From positions 1-64,000 of the forward strand of contig JAFIGT010000032.1 in assembly GCA_017849585.1 (NCBI GenBank): DNA of 64,000 nucleotides. Direction: 5' to 3'. Made by a program: the position numbers and the translations under genes. This DNA comes from Verrucomicrobium sp. GTDB taxonomy: Bacteria > Verrucomicrobiota > Verrucomicrobiia > Methylacidiphilales > UBA1321. The notes under the pieces are model-generated. The model did no database searches. It was not told where the DNA came from and was given only the letters and a program-made list of their open reading frames with translations. Positions 9,873 through 19,119 of the stretch are shown here, in pieces (the first letter of the stretch is position 1; each line of letters starts with the position of its first letter).

Positions 9873-11522
9873 ATGGCAGCCAAACAATTGCAATTTCAAG
9901 AAGCCGCGCGTCACGCGTTGCTCCGCGGCGTGGAGAAGCTCTCCCGCGCCGTCAAAGCGACCCTCGGACCGCGTGGGCGTAACGTCGTTCTCGACAAAAA
10001 ATTCGGTTCTCCCCTGATCACCAAGGACGGCGTCACCGTCGCCAAGGAAATCGAACTGGAAGATCCGTATGAAAACATCGGTGCCCAGCTCGTGCGCGAA
10101 GTCGCCAGCAAGACCAGCGACATCGCTGGTGACGGTACCACCACCGCCACCGTTCTCGCCGAAGCCATCTACAAAGAAGGCTTGAAGAACGTCACCGCCG
10201 GTGCGAACCCCACCGATCTCAAGCGCGGCATCGACAAAGCTGTCACCGCCGTCGTTGAAGAGCTCGGCCGCATCAGCAAAAAGGTCAAGGACAAGGAAGA
10301 AATCAAGCAGGTCGCGACCGTTTCCGCCAACTGGGACACCACCATCGGCGAAATCATTGCTGACGCCCTCGACAAGGTCGGCAAAGACGGCACCGTCACC
10401 GTGGAAGAAGCCAAGACCATCGAAACCACCCTCGAAGTGGTCGAAGGTATGCAATTCGACAAGGGCTACATCTCTCCGTACTTCGTCACGAACGCGGAAG
10501 ACCTCGAAGCCGTTCTCGAAAACGCCTACATCCTGATCAACGAAAAGAAGATCTCGAACCTCAAGGACATGCTGCCCTTGCTCGAGAAGGTTGCCAAGAG
10601 TGGCCGCCCGCTCGTGATCATCGCTGAAGACGTCGAAGGCGAAGCCCTCGCGACTCTCGTCGTGAACAAGCTCCGCGGCACGATCAATGTCGCCGCCGTC
10701 AAGGCCCCCGGCTTTGGCGATCGCCGCAAGGCCATCCTCGAAGACATCGCCATCCTCACCGGTGGCCGTCTCCTCACGGAAGACCTCGGCATCAAGCTCG
10801 AAAACGTCGGCCTCGAAGACCTCGGCCGCGCCAAGCGCATCTTCATCGACAAGGAAAACACCACGATCATCGAAGGTGAAGGCAAGAACTCGGACATCCA
10901 AGGCCGCGTCTCCCTCATCCGCCGTCAGATCGAGGAAACGACCTCCGATTACGACAAGGAAAAGCTGCAAGAACGTCTGGCCAAGCTGGCCGGTGGCGTC
11001 GCCGTCATCAATGTCGGTGCCTCCACGGAAACCGAGCTCAAGGAAAAGAAAGCGCGCGTTGAAGACGCCCTGCACGCCACCCGTGCCGCCGTCGAAGAAG
11101 GTATCGTCCCTGGCGGTGGGGTTGCCCTCATCCGCGCCCAGAAGGCCCTCGACAAGCTCACCCTCGAAGGTGACGAAGCGATCGGCGCCTCCATCATCCG
11201 CCGCGCGCTCGAACAGCCGCTCCGCACCCTCGTCGACAACGCCGGCCTCGAAGGCTCCGTTGTCGTGAACGAAGTCAAGAGCCGCAAGGGCGCCGAAGGC
11301 TACAACGTCGCCACCAGCGAATACGTCGACCTCATCAAGGCTGGCGTCGTTGACCCGACCAAGGTAACCCGTTCCGCGCTGCAGAACGCCGCTTCCATCA
11401 GCGGTCTCCTGCTCACGACCGAAGCCGTCGTCACCGACCTTCCTGAAAAGGAAAAGGCGGCCCCGGCCGGCGGTCACCCCGGTATGGGTGGCATGGGCGG
11501 TATGGGCGGCATGGACTACTAA
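9873..11522 (+). CDS. groEL: Chaperonin GroEL (Hsp60)
   Basis: 549 residues starting [20 protein letters not shown], with AGGA just upstream. GroEL forms the double heptameric ring that folds proteins with GroES in the cytoplasm. Recognisable elements are the nucleotide-binding segments [17 protein letters not shown] and [14 protein letters not shown], the apical-domain region [11 protein letters not shown], and the conserved [11 protein letters not shown] near the end. The C-terminus is the typical Gly-Met repeat (GGMGGMGGM) that lines the cavity. A strong terminator follows directly. This is the only groEL in the window; it seems complete and ordinary. Confidence 0.98.
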   Translation: MAAKQLQFQEAARHALLRGVEKLSRAVKATLGPRGRNVVLDKKFGSPLITKDGVTVAKEIELEDPYENIGAQLVREVASKTSDIAGDGTTTATVLAEAIYKEGLKNVTAGANPTDLKRGIDKAVTAVVEELGRISKKVKDKEEIKQVATVSANWDTTIGEIIADALDKVGKDGTVTVEEAKTIETTLEVVEGMQFDKGYISPYFVTNAEDLEAVLENAYILINEKKISNLKDMLPLLEKVAKSGRPLVIIAEDVEGEALATLVVNKLRGTINVAAVKAPGFGDRRKAILEDIAILTGGRLLTEDLGIKLENVGLEDLGRAKRIFIDKENTTIIEGEGKNSDIQGRVSLIRRQIEETTSDYDKEKLQERLAKLAGGVAVINVGASTETELKEKKARVEDALHATRAAVEEGIVPGGGVALIRAQKALDKLTLEGDEAIGASIIRRALEQPLRTLVDNAGLEGSVVVNEVKSRKGAEGYNVATSEYVDLIKAGVVDPTKVTRSALQNAASISGLLLTTEAVVTDLPEKEKAAPAGGHPGMGGMGGMGGMDY

Positions 11523-11553
11523 GTCCAGCCTCCTCGCTCTACGCGAAGATTGC

Positions 11554-11593
11554 AAAACCCGTCCCGCTCTTGCGGGGCGGGTTTTCTTTTTTT
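11554..11593 (+). terminator. Intrinsic terminator after groEL
   Basis: AAAACCCGTCCCGC (11554-11567) pairs with GCGGGGCGGGTTTT (11572-11585) across a TCTT loop, with one G-T pair, giving a 14-bp stem. CTTTTTTT follows. It ends the groESL transcript 32 bases after the stop. Confidence 0.93.
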
Positions 11594-11647
11594 AAAGTCT
11601 TGTCAGGAGACGTCTATTGGCTACCACGGAAAAAAGGGGTGGGGATT

Positions 11648-12631
11648 ATGCCACTGGTATTATTGGCGATTATTGCGCTGGGATTGGGGTTCGGCGGCTC
11701 GTTTTTCAGTAAATACGAAATCGAGAAATATGAAGCTTCGCATGTTCGCGAGATGTCCTGCGAAGAGTTCTACAAAAATCCGGTTTCTGACGGTTACATC
11801 AAACTGACGGATTGCAAAATTTACCGGCTTAACGCTTATTTTTTTTCGAACTCAAAGACTGGCCAAGTGGCCTATGCCTGCTGCCCAGTTTCTCCCGAGA
11901 ATAAAAAAGTAGATAAATTCCGGATCGTAGTGAAAGAAGGGCCGGAGAGTGCCCAGACACTTCAAGAATTGCTTCGCCCGATCAAAGGAGCCAGTGAGGA
12001 AAAGGCTCTCGCGTACATCGGAGAACATCGGGCGGAATTCATGCATCGTGGAACGATTGAGGGAGCTCTAATTTTTCCGAAAGTGGTCGTGGATACGATC
12101 CGAAGAGATGGCAAAGAAGACTTTGAATCCGATTGTGCGATTATTGATCCGAACGATAAACCGGGAGTGGATTCGTCCCTTGATTTATCCTTGGCATTCG
12201 TGCTCTTCGCCATCAGTGGTATTGGTACCGGCCTAGGATGGAATATGTATGTTGGGCCGCGCCTTAGAAAAGATCCTCGTGGCATTGAGGATAGAAACGG
12301 ATTCATCGGTTTGGCCGGATTTTCTGCGGATGAATTACGCGCTGAGCTAGATCATGGCGCCAAGTTTGTCGTGTATAGTTACTGCGTCTCCATCATCTTC
12401 ATGACCTTTAAGCGGTCATCTCCGATTTATTTCATTACTAGCAAGGAGAACCGAGTGCTAAAGGGATTACCCTATGCCTTTACCAGTTTCTGCGCGGGAT
12501 GGTGGGGATTCCCATGGGGACCTATCTATACGCTGCAGTCTTTGTTTATTTGCTTAAAGGGTGGGGAAGACGTTACCCAAAAAGTCGTATCGGCCCTGCA
12601 ACCGAGACAAAGCGAAGTTGAGTTCGAATAG
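11648..12631 (+). CDS. Unknown membrane protein, two membrane segments
   Basis: 327 residues from the ATG at 11648. An in-frame extension to 11570 would run through the groEL terminator and is unlikely. An N-terminal hydrophobic segment (residues 1-20) is followed by a large polar domain with several Cys (MSCEEFYKN, YACCPVSPE). A second membrane segment near 185-205 contains LAFVLFAISGIGTGLGW. The C-terminal region has GWWGFPWGPIYT followed by a KGGEDVT-type end, a pattern I associate with widespread uncharacterised bacterial membrane proteins. Base composition is clearly more AT-rich than groEL or the cyclase, hinting at recent acquisition. It converges on the cyclase gene, ending 28 bases from it. 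No function is assigned. Confidence 0.7.
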   Translation: MPLVLLAIIALGLGFGGSFFSKYEIEKYEASHVREMSCEEFYKNPVSDGYIKLTDCKIYRLNAYFFSNSKTGQVAYACCPVSPENKKVDKFRIVVKEGPESAQTLQELLRPIKGASEEKALAYIGEHRAEFMHRGTIEGALIFPKVVVDTIRRDGKEDFESDCAIIDPNDKPGVDSSLDLSLAFVLFAISGIGTGLGWNMYVGPRLRKDPRGIEDRNGFIGLAGFSADELRAELDHGAKFVVYSYCVSIIFMTFKRSSPIYFITSKENRVLKGLPYAFTSFCAGWWGFPWGPIYTLQSLFICLKGGEDVTQKVVSALQPRQSEVEFE

Positions 12632-12659
12632 TTGAACGATCCGGCTAGCGTCAGGCTGG

Positions 12660-14834
12660 TCAGCCCTTGCCCTCGGCATCCACTTCCGCATCCTCGGGCA
12701 GGGGAGCGGGAGCCCACATTGGTTGCTGCACATCGGCCACGCTCACGTTCGAGTGATGCGCCACCTTCTTACCCACCAGCAGCGCCGAGGAAATATCCTG
12801 CAACGCCTCCACCGCCCAGAGCTTGATCTTCTTTGCGAAGCCCGGTACCGACACCTCGCCGAGATCGGTGAGGGTGAACTGGCTTTCGTCGATCTGCAGG
12901 CGCGTGAACTCCGAGATGATGATACGCGACGTGAATTGTTTTGTGAGCGACTCCAGCCGCGCCGCCATGTTCACCGTCGCGCCGATCGCCGTATAGCTCA
13001 GCCGCCGCGTTGAACCCACGTTTCCCACCAGCGCCGGACCGGTGTGAATGCCGATGCCGCACTCGAAAATTTCCGTATCGATACCCGCCCGCTGCGTCTT
13101 GTAATTCGCCAGCGCATAGCGCATTTCCATCGCGCAGCACACCGCGCGTTGCGCGTGATCGGGCTGATCCTCCGGCGCGTTCCAGAACGCCATGATGCAA
13201 TCGCCGATATATTTATCGATCGTCCCCTCGTACTTGAAGATGACATTGCTCATCACCTCCATGTATTCGTTCAACACACCTACCACCGCCTCCGGTTCGC
13301 GACCGTCGCAATACTTCGTGAACCCGCGAATATCGCAAAACAGAACGCTCAACTCGCGATTGTTCCCGCCGAGCTTGAGTTGATCCGGATGCTCCAGCAC
13401 GCGCTGCATCACCTTCTCCGGCAAGTAAGCGCCCATCGCCGCCTTGATCTGCCGCTTTTGCGCTTCCTCACCGAAGTAGAGTTTCGTCGTGGCCAACAGC
13501 GTAACGACAAGCAACCCTACCATTGGCAACGTCGTTGGAATGAGCAGATGCTGGTACTGAAACAAAGCGTAAGAGAGAGCGAAGTAACCCACAATACTCA
13601 CAAAGCCGATGGGCAGAATGAAAACGAGATTGACCCGCAACAGGATGATGACGAGCAGGAAAAGGATCAGGAAAAATGCCGTCAACCATTGCCATGTGGG
13701 AGCCTGATACAGAAAATCCTGCTCGAGAATATTGGCGAGTGCATTGAGGTGGACATTGACCAGCGGAGTGTTTTTTTGCAGTGGAGTGGCTCCGTTATCA
13801 AAGCCTTTTCCAGTGAACCCGAACATGACGATCTTGCCCGCAAGTGCCGGCAGATGTTCTGCGAGTTCTTTGTCGAAATTCGGATTCTGAGCCCGCGCTT
13901 CTTCCAGATGATTTTTGCCACGGAGAAAGACGCCGAGATTGTAATAGTTGACGCTGGCGAAATCTTCCAAAGCGCGGCGATAATTCACGATCATCTCGCC
14001 CTGCTCATTTATCGGAATCCGGATGGCGGGTTTTCCTGTCCGCTGCAGGAGAATTTCCCGACCAAGCGAAACGGTGACATGCTCTTCGCTGATTCCATAG
14101 AACTCCAGAACGCTACGCAGAGCTAGTGAAGCGAAGAGCTTGCCCTCGTACAGTACGACGAGCGGTACGGAACGGCGGACGCCGCTGACGTCCGCGTCGG
14201 AATCGACGAAGCCCAGTAAGCTATTGCGAAGCAATCCTTCCACCGTGGACGTGGTCGGAGTGCCGTCCTCGGCCTTGGTGGTATAGGTGTAAGTATCGAA
14301 TGGAAATTGGGCGGACGGATATTGCTCTGAGGGTATTGCCGGCAGCTTGCGTAAATCCCCGTCCACATGTTCCAGCGGATGCGTGGGGCCGACTTGATCG
14401 GGGGCAGGATGGATAGCGCGTTTGGAATCGGCGCGCGAAGCGCCGCTGATCAGGTGTGGGATGAGTTTGGCGGCTTGGACCAGTAAGGCGTCCTGTTCGG
14501 GGGCATCACTTTTCGGATCAGTAAAAAGAATATCCCATGATACCACGGCGGGTTTCTCATCGGCCAGCAACGCCAGGATCTGCGCATGCCAGCTCCGAGG
14601 AAACGGCCATGAGCTCTTCAAATCGTCCTGACTTTTGTCGTCAATGGCAACGAGAACAATGTTGGAGTTGGGTTTGACCTTTGAGGGTTCAAGCAGATTG
14701 CGCAACTCGAAACGCCACTTGAGTGTCAGGTTCTCCGATCCGTAGTAAAGGGGGGCCCACATCCCCAACAACCAAATGATCAACGTCAGGGCGGCGGCCA
14801 GCACGGCGGCAAAGGCGAAGGAGGATTTTTTCAT
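12660..14834 (-). CDS. CHASE2-domain class III adenylate/guanylate cyclase
   Basis: 724 residues. TM1 (about 8-28) leads into an extracytoplasmic CHASE2 sensor (about 35-360). Three membrane segments follow (about 378-450), then a cytoplasmic class III cyclase (about 490-680). The metal aspartates are visible in LFCDIRGFT (D501) and DKYIGD (D545). The substrate-binding Lys is K541, and N622 and R626 sit in VNMAARLE. The second base-selecting position appears to be Thr (YTAIG), a Lys/Thr pattern known in some bacterial adenylate cyclases, so cAMP is the likelier product. The two exported FecR proteins are encoded divergently, 152 bp away; CHASE2 cyclases and FecR proteins are frequent neighbours, which suggests a shared envelope signal. 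The ligand is unknown. Confidence 0.9.
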   Translation of the reverse strand: MKKSSFAFAAVLAAALTLIIWLLGMWAPLYYGSENLTLKWRFELRNLLEPSKVKPNSNIVLVAIDDKSQDDLKSSWPFPRSWHAQILALLADEKPAVVSWDILFTDPKSDAPEQDALLVQAAKLIPHLISGASRADSKRAIHPAPDQVGPTHPLEHVDGDLRKLPAIPSEQYPSAQFPFDTYTYTTKAEDGTPTTSTVEGLLRNSLLGFVDSDADVSGVRRSVPLVVLYEGKLFASLALRSVLEFYGISEEHVTVSLGREILLQRTGKPAIRIPINEQGEMIVNYRRALEDFASVNYYNLGVFLRGKNHLEEARAQNPNFDKELAEHLPALAGKIVMFGFTGKGFDNGATPLQKNTPLVNVHLNALANILEQDFLYQAPTWQWLTAFFLILFLLVIILLRVNLVFILPIGFVSIVGYFALSYALFQYQHLLIPTTLPMVGLLVVTLLATTKLYFGEEAQKRQIKAAMGAYLPEKVMQRVLEHPDQLKLGGNNRELSVLFCDIRGFTKYCDGREPEAVVGVLNEYMEVMSNVIFKYEGTIDKYIGDCIMAFWNAPEDQPDHAQRAVCCAMEMRYALANYKTQRAGIDTEIFECGIGIHTGPALVGNVGSTRRLSYTAIGATVNMAARLESLTKQFTSRIIISEFTRLQIDESQFTLTDLGEVSVPGFAKKIKLWAVEALQDISSALLVGKKVAHHSNVSVADVQQPMWAPAPLPEDAEVDAEGKG

Positions 14835-14986
14835 GCGCGCGGTGCGCCAGTCCTAGCCGATGTCGTGGATCATGGCAAGCCGGGGAACTTCGGGCCGGTT
14901 CCCATTTGAAATCTCAAATTTGAGATTCCTCGGTCTCGCACTTTTCTTTTGCCTCTTGCCCGGAACTCGGGAAGATACCCCGTACT

Positions 14987-16021
14987 GTGTTTTCGTGCCG
15001 TCCCTGTCTTTGTGGTTTTCTCTTGTTGGCGAGTCCCTGGCTTGGCCTTTCGAACGGCCTTGCCGCCGAGCCGTCCAACACGACCCGCTTTGGCATTATC
15101 GCTGGCATGCCTCCCGTCCTTGAGGGCGACGCGCAGAAGAATGACTCCGAGACTCCCATCGTTGCCCCGCTCGATTACTTCCGCGAAGGCGACGAATTCC
15201 TCATCAAAAACACCGCCGCCCTCTCCGGCTCCGAAGCCTGGGTCAAGATCAATCAGGAGTGGGTGGAACCCATCACCGCACCGGACGGCACCTTTCCCAA
15301 GGTGGCTTCCGACGAAATGATTCTGGTCGAAATCCAAGGGCAGGTCTCTGTGGTCGAATCCGGAAAGGAACCCGCCACCGCCACGGAAGGTCAGCTTCTT
15401 CCCAGCGGTGCCACCGTCATCACGGGCCCCGATGCCACCGTGGCCATCTTCATTGGCGGCATCAATTCCGTGCGCATGGGCCCCGCCACCCGCCTCTCCC
15501 TGACCTATCAGGTCGTCGGTCCCTTCCGCCTCCCTGGCAGCACCAAATCCATGCAACGGCGCATCACCCGAGTGAAGCTCGAGGAAGGCAAAGCCTTCAG
15601 TAAGATCGGCTACGAACCGCAAGTGGAACAATATTTTCAACTCAGCACCCCGAGGGCCACTACCGTTGCCTCCTCCGGCGACTTCCTGATTATTCAGGAC
15701 AAGGAACGCTTCGATATCGGCGTCGCGCGCGGCGCGGTCCGCGTGGTCGATCCGAAGGGGGAAGACATCGCCACCCTGACGGCCAACAACCAGACCGGTT
15801 TCCAAATGTTACACAACCCCGAGATCAAAGGGCATCTGGCCACTATGACCAATAACTCCCGCTTTCTCGACGCCACCCTGACCTTGATCCGCCAGATCAA
15901 CCGTAAAGTCAGCGCCTTGCGGGAGCGGCATCAGCAGGGAGAAAACATGACAAAACAAGAGCGCGACTACATGGAACGGCTACCGACCATCATTTATTTG
16001 CAAAGAGTGCGCAAATTGTAA
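14987..16021 (+). CDS. Exported FecR-domain protein (first of two paralogues)
   Basis: 344 residues from a GTG at 14987. Residues 1-27 form a signal peptide (hydrophobic GFLLLASPWLGLS, cleavage near GLAA/EPS). A FecR-like domain spans roughly residues 105-250: ILVEIQGQVSVVE, a GQLLPSGATVITG turn and DATVAIFIGGINSVRMGP. Unlike classical FecR it has no cytoplasmic anti-sigma region or membrane helix, so it is probably periplasmic. A charged C-terminal helix (about 295-340) may mediate contacts. The next gene is a paralogue with the same core order, and the cyclase lies divergently upstream. A role with the CHASE2 cyclase is inferred from context only. Confidence 0.75.
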   Translation: MFSCRPCLCGFLLLASPWLGLSNGLAAEPSNTTRFGIIAGMPPVLEGDAQKNDSETPIVAPLDYFREGDEFLIKNTAALSGSEAWVKINQEWVEPITAPDGTFPKVASDEMILVEIQGQVSVVESGKEPATATEGQLLPSGATVITGPDATVAIFIGGINSVRMGPATRLSLTYQVVGPFRLPGSTKSMQRRITRVKLEEGKAFSKIGYEPQVEQYFQLSTPRATTVASSGDFLIIQDKERFDIGVARGAVRVVDPKGEDIATLTANNQTGFQMLHNPEIKGHLATMTNNSRFLDATLTLIRQINRKVSALRERHQQGENMTKQERDYMERLPTIIYLQRVRKL

Positions 16022-16166
16022 AAGCTCCATCGTTTATCGTAGGCTCACTCCATAAGTGAAATATTATTTAAGTTAATGAATAAATAACCGAGCATTAAGA
16101 TGGGGTTTTACTTGCCTAACTCCTCCCTTTTGTTAAGGTAACGTCGGTCAGCAACCAATAAACTCT

Positions 16167-17774
16167 ATGAAATATTGGCTATCAAAAATCGCTTTCACGG
16201 TGATCGCCTCGGTCGCAATTCTGAATGTTAATTCAACTTATGGCGAAGACCGCTTCTCGGTCACCATCGGGAGCAAGGACCAGTTGGTGATTTTTGCTCC
16301 GAATGGTGACAAGGTTGCCGAATTCAATCCTCCCGCCATTGCCCAGCCTGTCAAGGTCGGAAGCTCCTCCTTCCAGGTCAGCTACGGTCGTGACATTAAC
16401 GATCTGTGGACCGTGATTCTGGCTCCCACTCCTTCCAGCCCGACCCCCCTGTATTTCTCCACACTTGCCAACCAGATCGATTCCGAAAAGGGTGGCGTGG
16501 TCACCTTGACCTACGGCAAAGACTTGAAGTCCGTCACCGTTGACCCCGGTTACATTGGCGTGGTCAAGATCAACGGCTCCCGTGCCACCAGCCCCGTCGC
16601 GATTTCCAATACGCCGGCCCCCGTCAAGGTGGCTCCGGCCGTGACCGCGCCGCCGCGCCAGGAAGAAGCGGTGGTGCAAACCACACCCGCTCCGGCGCCC
16701 GTAGCGGAATCCTCGAAGGAAGTGGTCACTCCGGTGGCGACTACGACTACAACCACCAGCACCACGGTTGCCGAGACCACTCCGCTTCCTGCGGCGGCTC
16801 CCATGGTCCCGCAGCTGAATCCCAAAAAGACCTACTGGTCTGAACCCGTCACTCCTCCCAATGCCAAGGACCTTCCCTCCATTGCCACGGATGAAATCAA
16901 GCTTCTCGAAGTCAAGGGCAACGTCACCGTCACCATGCCCAATACCACCGCCGAAGTACCTGCCACCAGTGGCATGACGATTCCCTCCGGTGCCACGGTC
17001 AAGACCGGCAACGACGGCAGCGCCGCCGCCTATCTCGGTGGTGTGAACTCTGCCCGTCTCATGCCGCAGACCGAAGGCAGCATCAACCAGACCGTCGCCA
17101 ACAACAAGCGCGAGACCCTCATCGACCTGAAGAACGGCGTCGTTTTCGCGAACGTCGGTCGCAAGCCCGGTGAAACGCAAGACTTCAAAGTCAAGACCCC
17201 CTCCGGTGTCGCCGCCGCCAAAGGCACCGCCTTTGTCGTCAAGGCGCAAGGCAACCAACTCTTTGTCGCCACGCTCGTCGGTCAAACCAGCGTCAGCGAT
17301 TCCAACGGCAACTTCATCGGCAACTCCACTCCCTCCGGCCCCGGCACCCCCGGTATTGTCACCAATCAGCCCGGCAGCACGAAACAGGGTAACGATGCCA
17401 TTCTCGCCTCCATTCTGACGGTGGTGAATGCTTTCAACGACAAGGTCAATGCCTTGGAAAACAAGGATCCCTCTACGTTGACTGATGCGGAGAAAACGTA
17501 CCTCGCCCAAGCCCCCCGGATCGCTGAGAAGGTGGCTGAACTGCTCAATGAAGCTCTCAAGAAGGAAGGCTTCAAGGGCGATATCCCGCCCCAAGTCCAG
17601 AAACTCATTGATGAGGGAATCATCCCCACCATGCCCAATCTCGAAGGCGCACAGGGCGGACCCGGTGCGGGTGGCCCCGGCGAAGGCGGCATTCCTGGCG
17701 GCAATCCCGGCAACTGGAATGACACGCTTCCCTTTAATCCGAATTCGGGCATACCCTCGACGACTCCGACCTAG
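16167..17774 (+). CDS. Exported FecR-domain protein with Pro/Thr linker (second paralogue)
   Basis: 535 residues. A signal peptide (about 1-26, MKYWLSKIAFTVIASVAIL...) is followed by a beta-rich N-terminal region, then a low-complexity Pro/Ala/Val/Thr linker (about 150-215) with a run of Thr near 190-200. A FecR-like domain follows (about 245-385): IKLLEVKGNVTVTMP, MTIPSGATVKTGNDGSAAAY and VKTPSGVAAAKGTAFVVK. A helical segment and a Gly/Pro-rich tail end the protein. Its FecR core parallels the upstream gene, but it adds the linker and tail, as if spanning cell-wall or periplasmic space. The 145-bp gap before it is AT-rich and may carry its own promoter. A strong terminator follows. Function is not known beyond the domain. 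Confidence 0.75.
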   Translation: MKYWLSKIAFTVIASVAILNVNSTYGEDRFSVTIGSKDQLVIFAPNGDKVAEFNPPAIAQPVKVGSSSFQVSYGRDINDLWTVILAPTPSSPTPLYFSTLANQIDSEKGGVVTLTYGKDLKSVTVDPGYIGVVKINGSRATSPVAISNTPAPVKVAPAVTAPPRQEEAVVQTTPAPAPVAESSKEVVTPVATTTTTTSTTVAETTPLPAAAPMVPQLNPKKTYWSEPVTPPNAKDLPSIATDEIKLLEVKGNVTVTMPNTTAEVPATSGMTIPSGATVKTGNDGSAAAYLGGVNSARLMPQTEGSINQTVANNKRETLIDLKNGVVFANVGRKPGETQDFKVKTPSGVAAAKGTAFVVKAQGNQLFVATLVGQTSVSDSNGNFIGNSTPSGPGTPGIVTNQPGSTKQGNDAILASILTVVNAFNDKVNALENKDPSTLTDAEKTYLAQAPRIAEKVAELLNEALKKEGFKGDIPPQVQKLIDEGIIPTMPNLEGAQGGPGAGGPGEGGIPGGNPGNWNDTLPFNPNSGIPSTTPT

Positions 17775-17795
17775 TCATTTCTCAATCGATTCTCC

Positions 17796-17839
17796 GAACA
17801 CCCCCGCGCAGAGCGATCTGCCGGGGGTGTTCTGTTTTT
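17796..17839 (+). terminator. Intrinsic terminator after the FecR pair
   Basis: GAACACCCCCG (17796-17806) pairs with CGGGGGTGTTC (17822-17832). The stem continues, past one bulged C, as GCAGA/TCTGC closed by a GCGA tetraloop of the stable GNRA type. TGTTTTT follows. Confidence 0.92.
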
Positions 17840-18114
17840 GGGTAAAAATATCGTACACCTAGCTCACGCAGCAAACCTAAGCCTAACGTTTTTTCCCCGG
17901 TCATGCTTCAATACTGGCATGACAGCGCACCGATCGATCGCATTGGCCTGGCAGGTCGCGCGCTCAGGGCGAGGGGAAAATGGAGACGTTGGGAGCGGTT
18001 CGGAGCCGCGCGCTATTTTTTTTCGGCCGACCGGCCTGGGTGGGTTGCCGCGACCCCATGAAATCTTCCGGCTAGGGGTTTGCCTTTTACGGGGGATGCG
18101 TGCAAAGTGGGTGG
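17840..18114. other. Gap before trpS with a 7-bp inverted repeat
   Basis: No convincing gene was seen between the terminator and trpS. GTCATGC (17900-17906) and GCATGAC (17917-17923) form a perfect inverted repeat around 10 bases and could be an operator or leader hairpin for trpS. No T-box or tryptophan leader peptide was recognised. A T-run at 18015-18023 precedes rather than follows the GGCCGACCGGCC hairpin, so it is not a terminator. Confidence 0.4.
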
Positions 18115-19077
18115 ATGCGTATTTTTACGGGAGTCAAGCCTTCCGGCCACTTGCAGATCGGGAACTATTTTGGCGCGATCAAACCCGCGCTCGATCTTCA
18201 GGATCAGGGCGAAGGCATCTATTTTATTGCGGATTACCACGCCCTCACCACGGTGCAAAACGCGGACGAATTCCGCAGCTACATCGAGGAGGTCGAACTC
18301 GGCTGGCTCGCCTGCGGACTCGACCCGAAGAAATCGATCTTCTTCCGCCAGAGCGCCATTCCGGAAGTCAACGAACTCGCCTGGCTCCTCTCCACGCTCA
18401 CACCCATGGGGTTGCTCGAACGCTGCCACGCCTACAAGGACGCCGTCTCCAATGGCTTTGCCGCCAGCCACGGTCTCTTCGCTTATCCCGTCCTCATGGC
18501 GGCCGACATTCTCCTCTATCAAGCCGATGTCGTTCCCGTCGGCAAGGACCAGAAACAACATGTCGAAGTCACCCGCGACCTCGCCATGAAGTTCAACGAA
18601 AAGTTCGGCACCGTCTTCAATCTCCCCGAGCCCCGCATCTCCGAGGAGGTCGCCACCATTATCGGCATCGACGGGCGCAAGATGTCCAAGTCCTACGACA
18701 ACACCCTGCAAATGTTCGGTGACGAAAAACTCTTCCAGAAGCGCGTCATGAGCATCAAGACCGACTCCACCCCGGTCGAAGCGCCCAAGCCCGTTGAAGG
18801 TTCCACGCTCGTCGAACTCTACAAGCTCGTCGCCACGCCCGAGGAACTCGCCGAGTTCAAGGCCGACATGCAGCGCGGCGGTCGCGGCTATGGCGACTAC
18901 AAAAAGCAGCTCCTCGAAAAACTCAAGACGTGCTTTGCCCCGATTCGCGAACGTTACTTCGACCTGAAATCTCGGCCCGACGACGTCCGCGATATCATGC
19001 AGGACGGCACCAAACGCGCCCGTTCCATCGCGCAGAAAACACTCGATGCGGCCCGCCACGCGGTTGGCTTGACCTGA
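18115..19077 (+). CDS. trpS: Tryptophan--tRNA ligase
   Basis: 320 residues starting MRIFTGVKPSGHLQIGNYFG, the normal TrpRS N-terminus. A GTG five codons earlier (18100) is possible but unneeded. It is a class I aminoacyl-tRNA synthetase that charges tRNA-Trp. The HIGH-like motif is PSGHLQIGN and the KMSKS motif is present exactly (KMSKSYDNTL, about residues 185-194). The tryptophan-pocket region YPVLMAADILLYQADVVPVG is also typical. Length is standard for bacterial TrpRS. scpA starts 42 bases downstream, so the genes may be co-transcribed, as trpS-scpA-scpB neighbourhoods occur in other bacteria. Confidence 0.97.
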   Translation: MRIFTGVKPSGHLQIGNYFGAIKPALDLQDQGEGIYFIADYHALTTVQNADEFRSYIEEVELGWLACGLDPKKSIFFRQSAIPEVNELAWLLSTLTPMGLLERCHAYKDAVSNGFAASHGLFAYPVLMAADILLYQADVVPVGKDQKQHVEVTRDLAMKFNEKFGTVFNLPEPRISEEVATIIGIDGRKMSKSYDNTLQMFGDEKLFQKRVMSIKTDSTPVEAPKPVEGSTLVELYKLVATPEELAEFKADMQRGGRGYGDYKKQLLEKLKTCFAPIRERYFDLKSRPDDVRDIMQDGTKRARSIAQKTLDAARHAVGLT

Positions 19078-19119
19078 GAACAAGGCCTTTCGTCCTGCCT
19101 AAAAAATTTCTCCATCAAC

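Noticed and set aside
9873-11522. Long opposite-strand frame over groEL (9852-11555)
   Set aside because: It mirrors groEL codon bias and encodes Asp/Gly-rich non-family sequence; it is a shadow of the real gene.
18015-18036. Terminator-like T-run with GGCCGACCGGCC hairpin
   Set aside because: On the plus strand the T-run precedes the hairpin, and on the minus strand an A-run follows it, so it fits neither direction.
17840-18114. T-box or tryptophan leader upstream of trpS
   Set aside because: No specifier loop, T-box sequence or Trp-rich leader peptide was recognised; the inverted repeat is too short to claim either.
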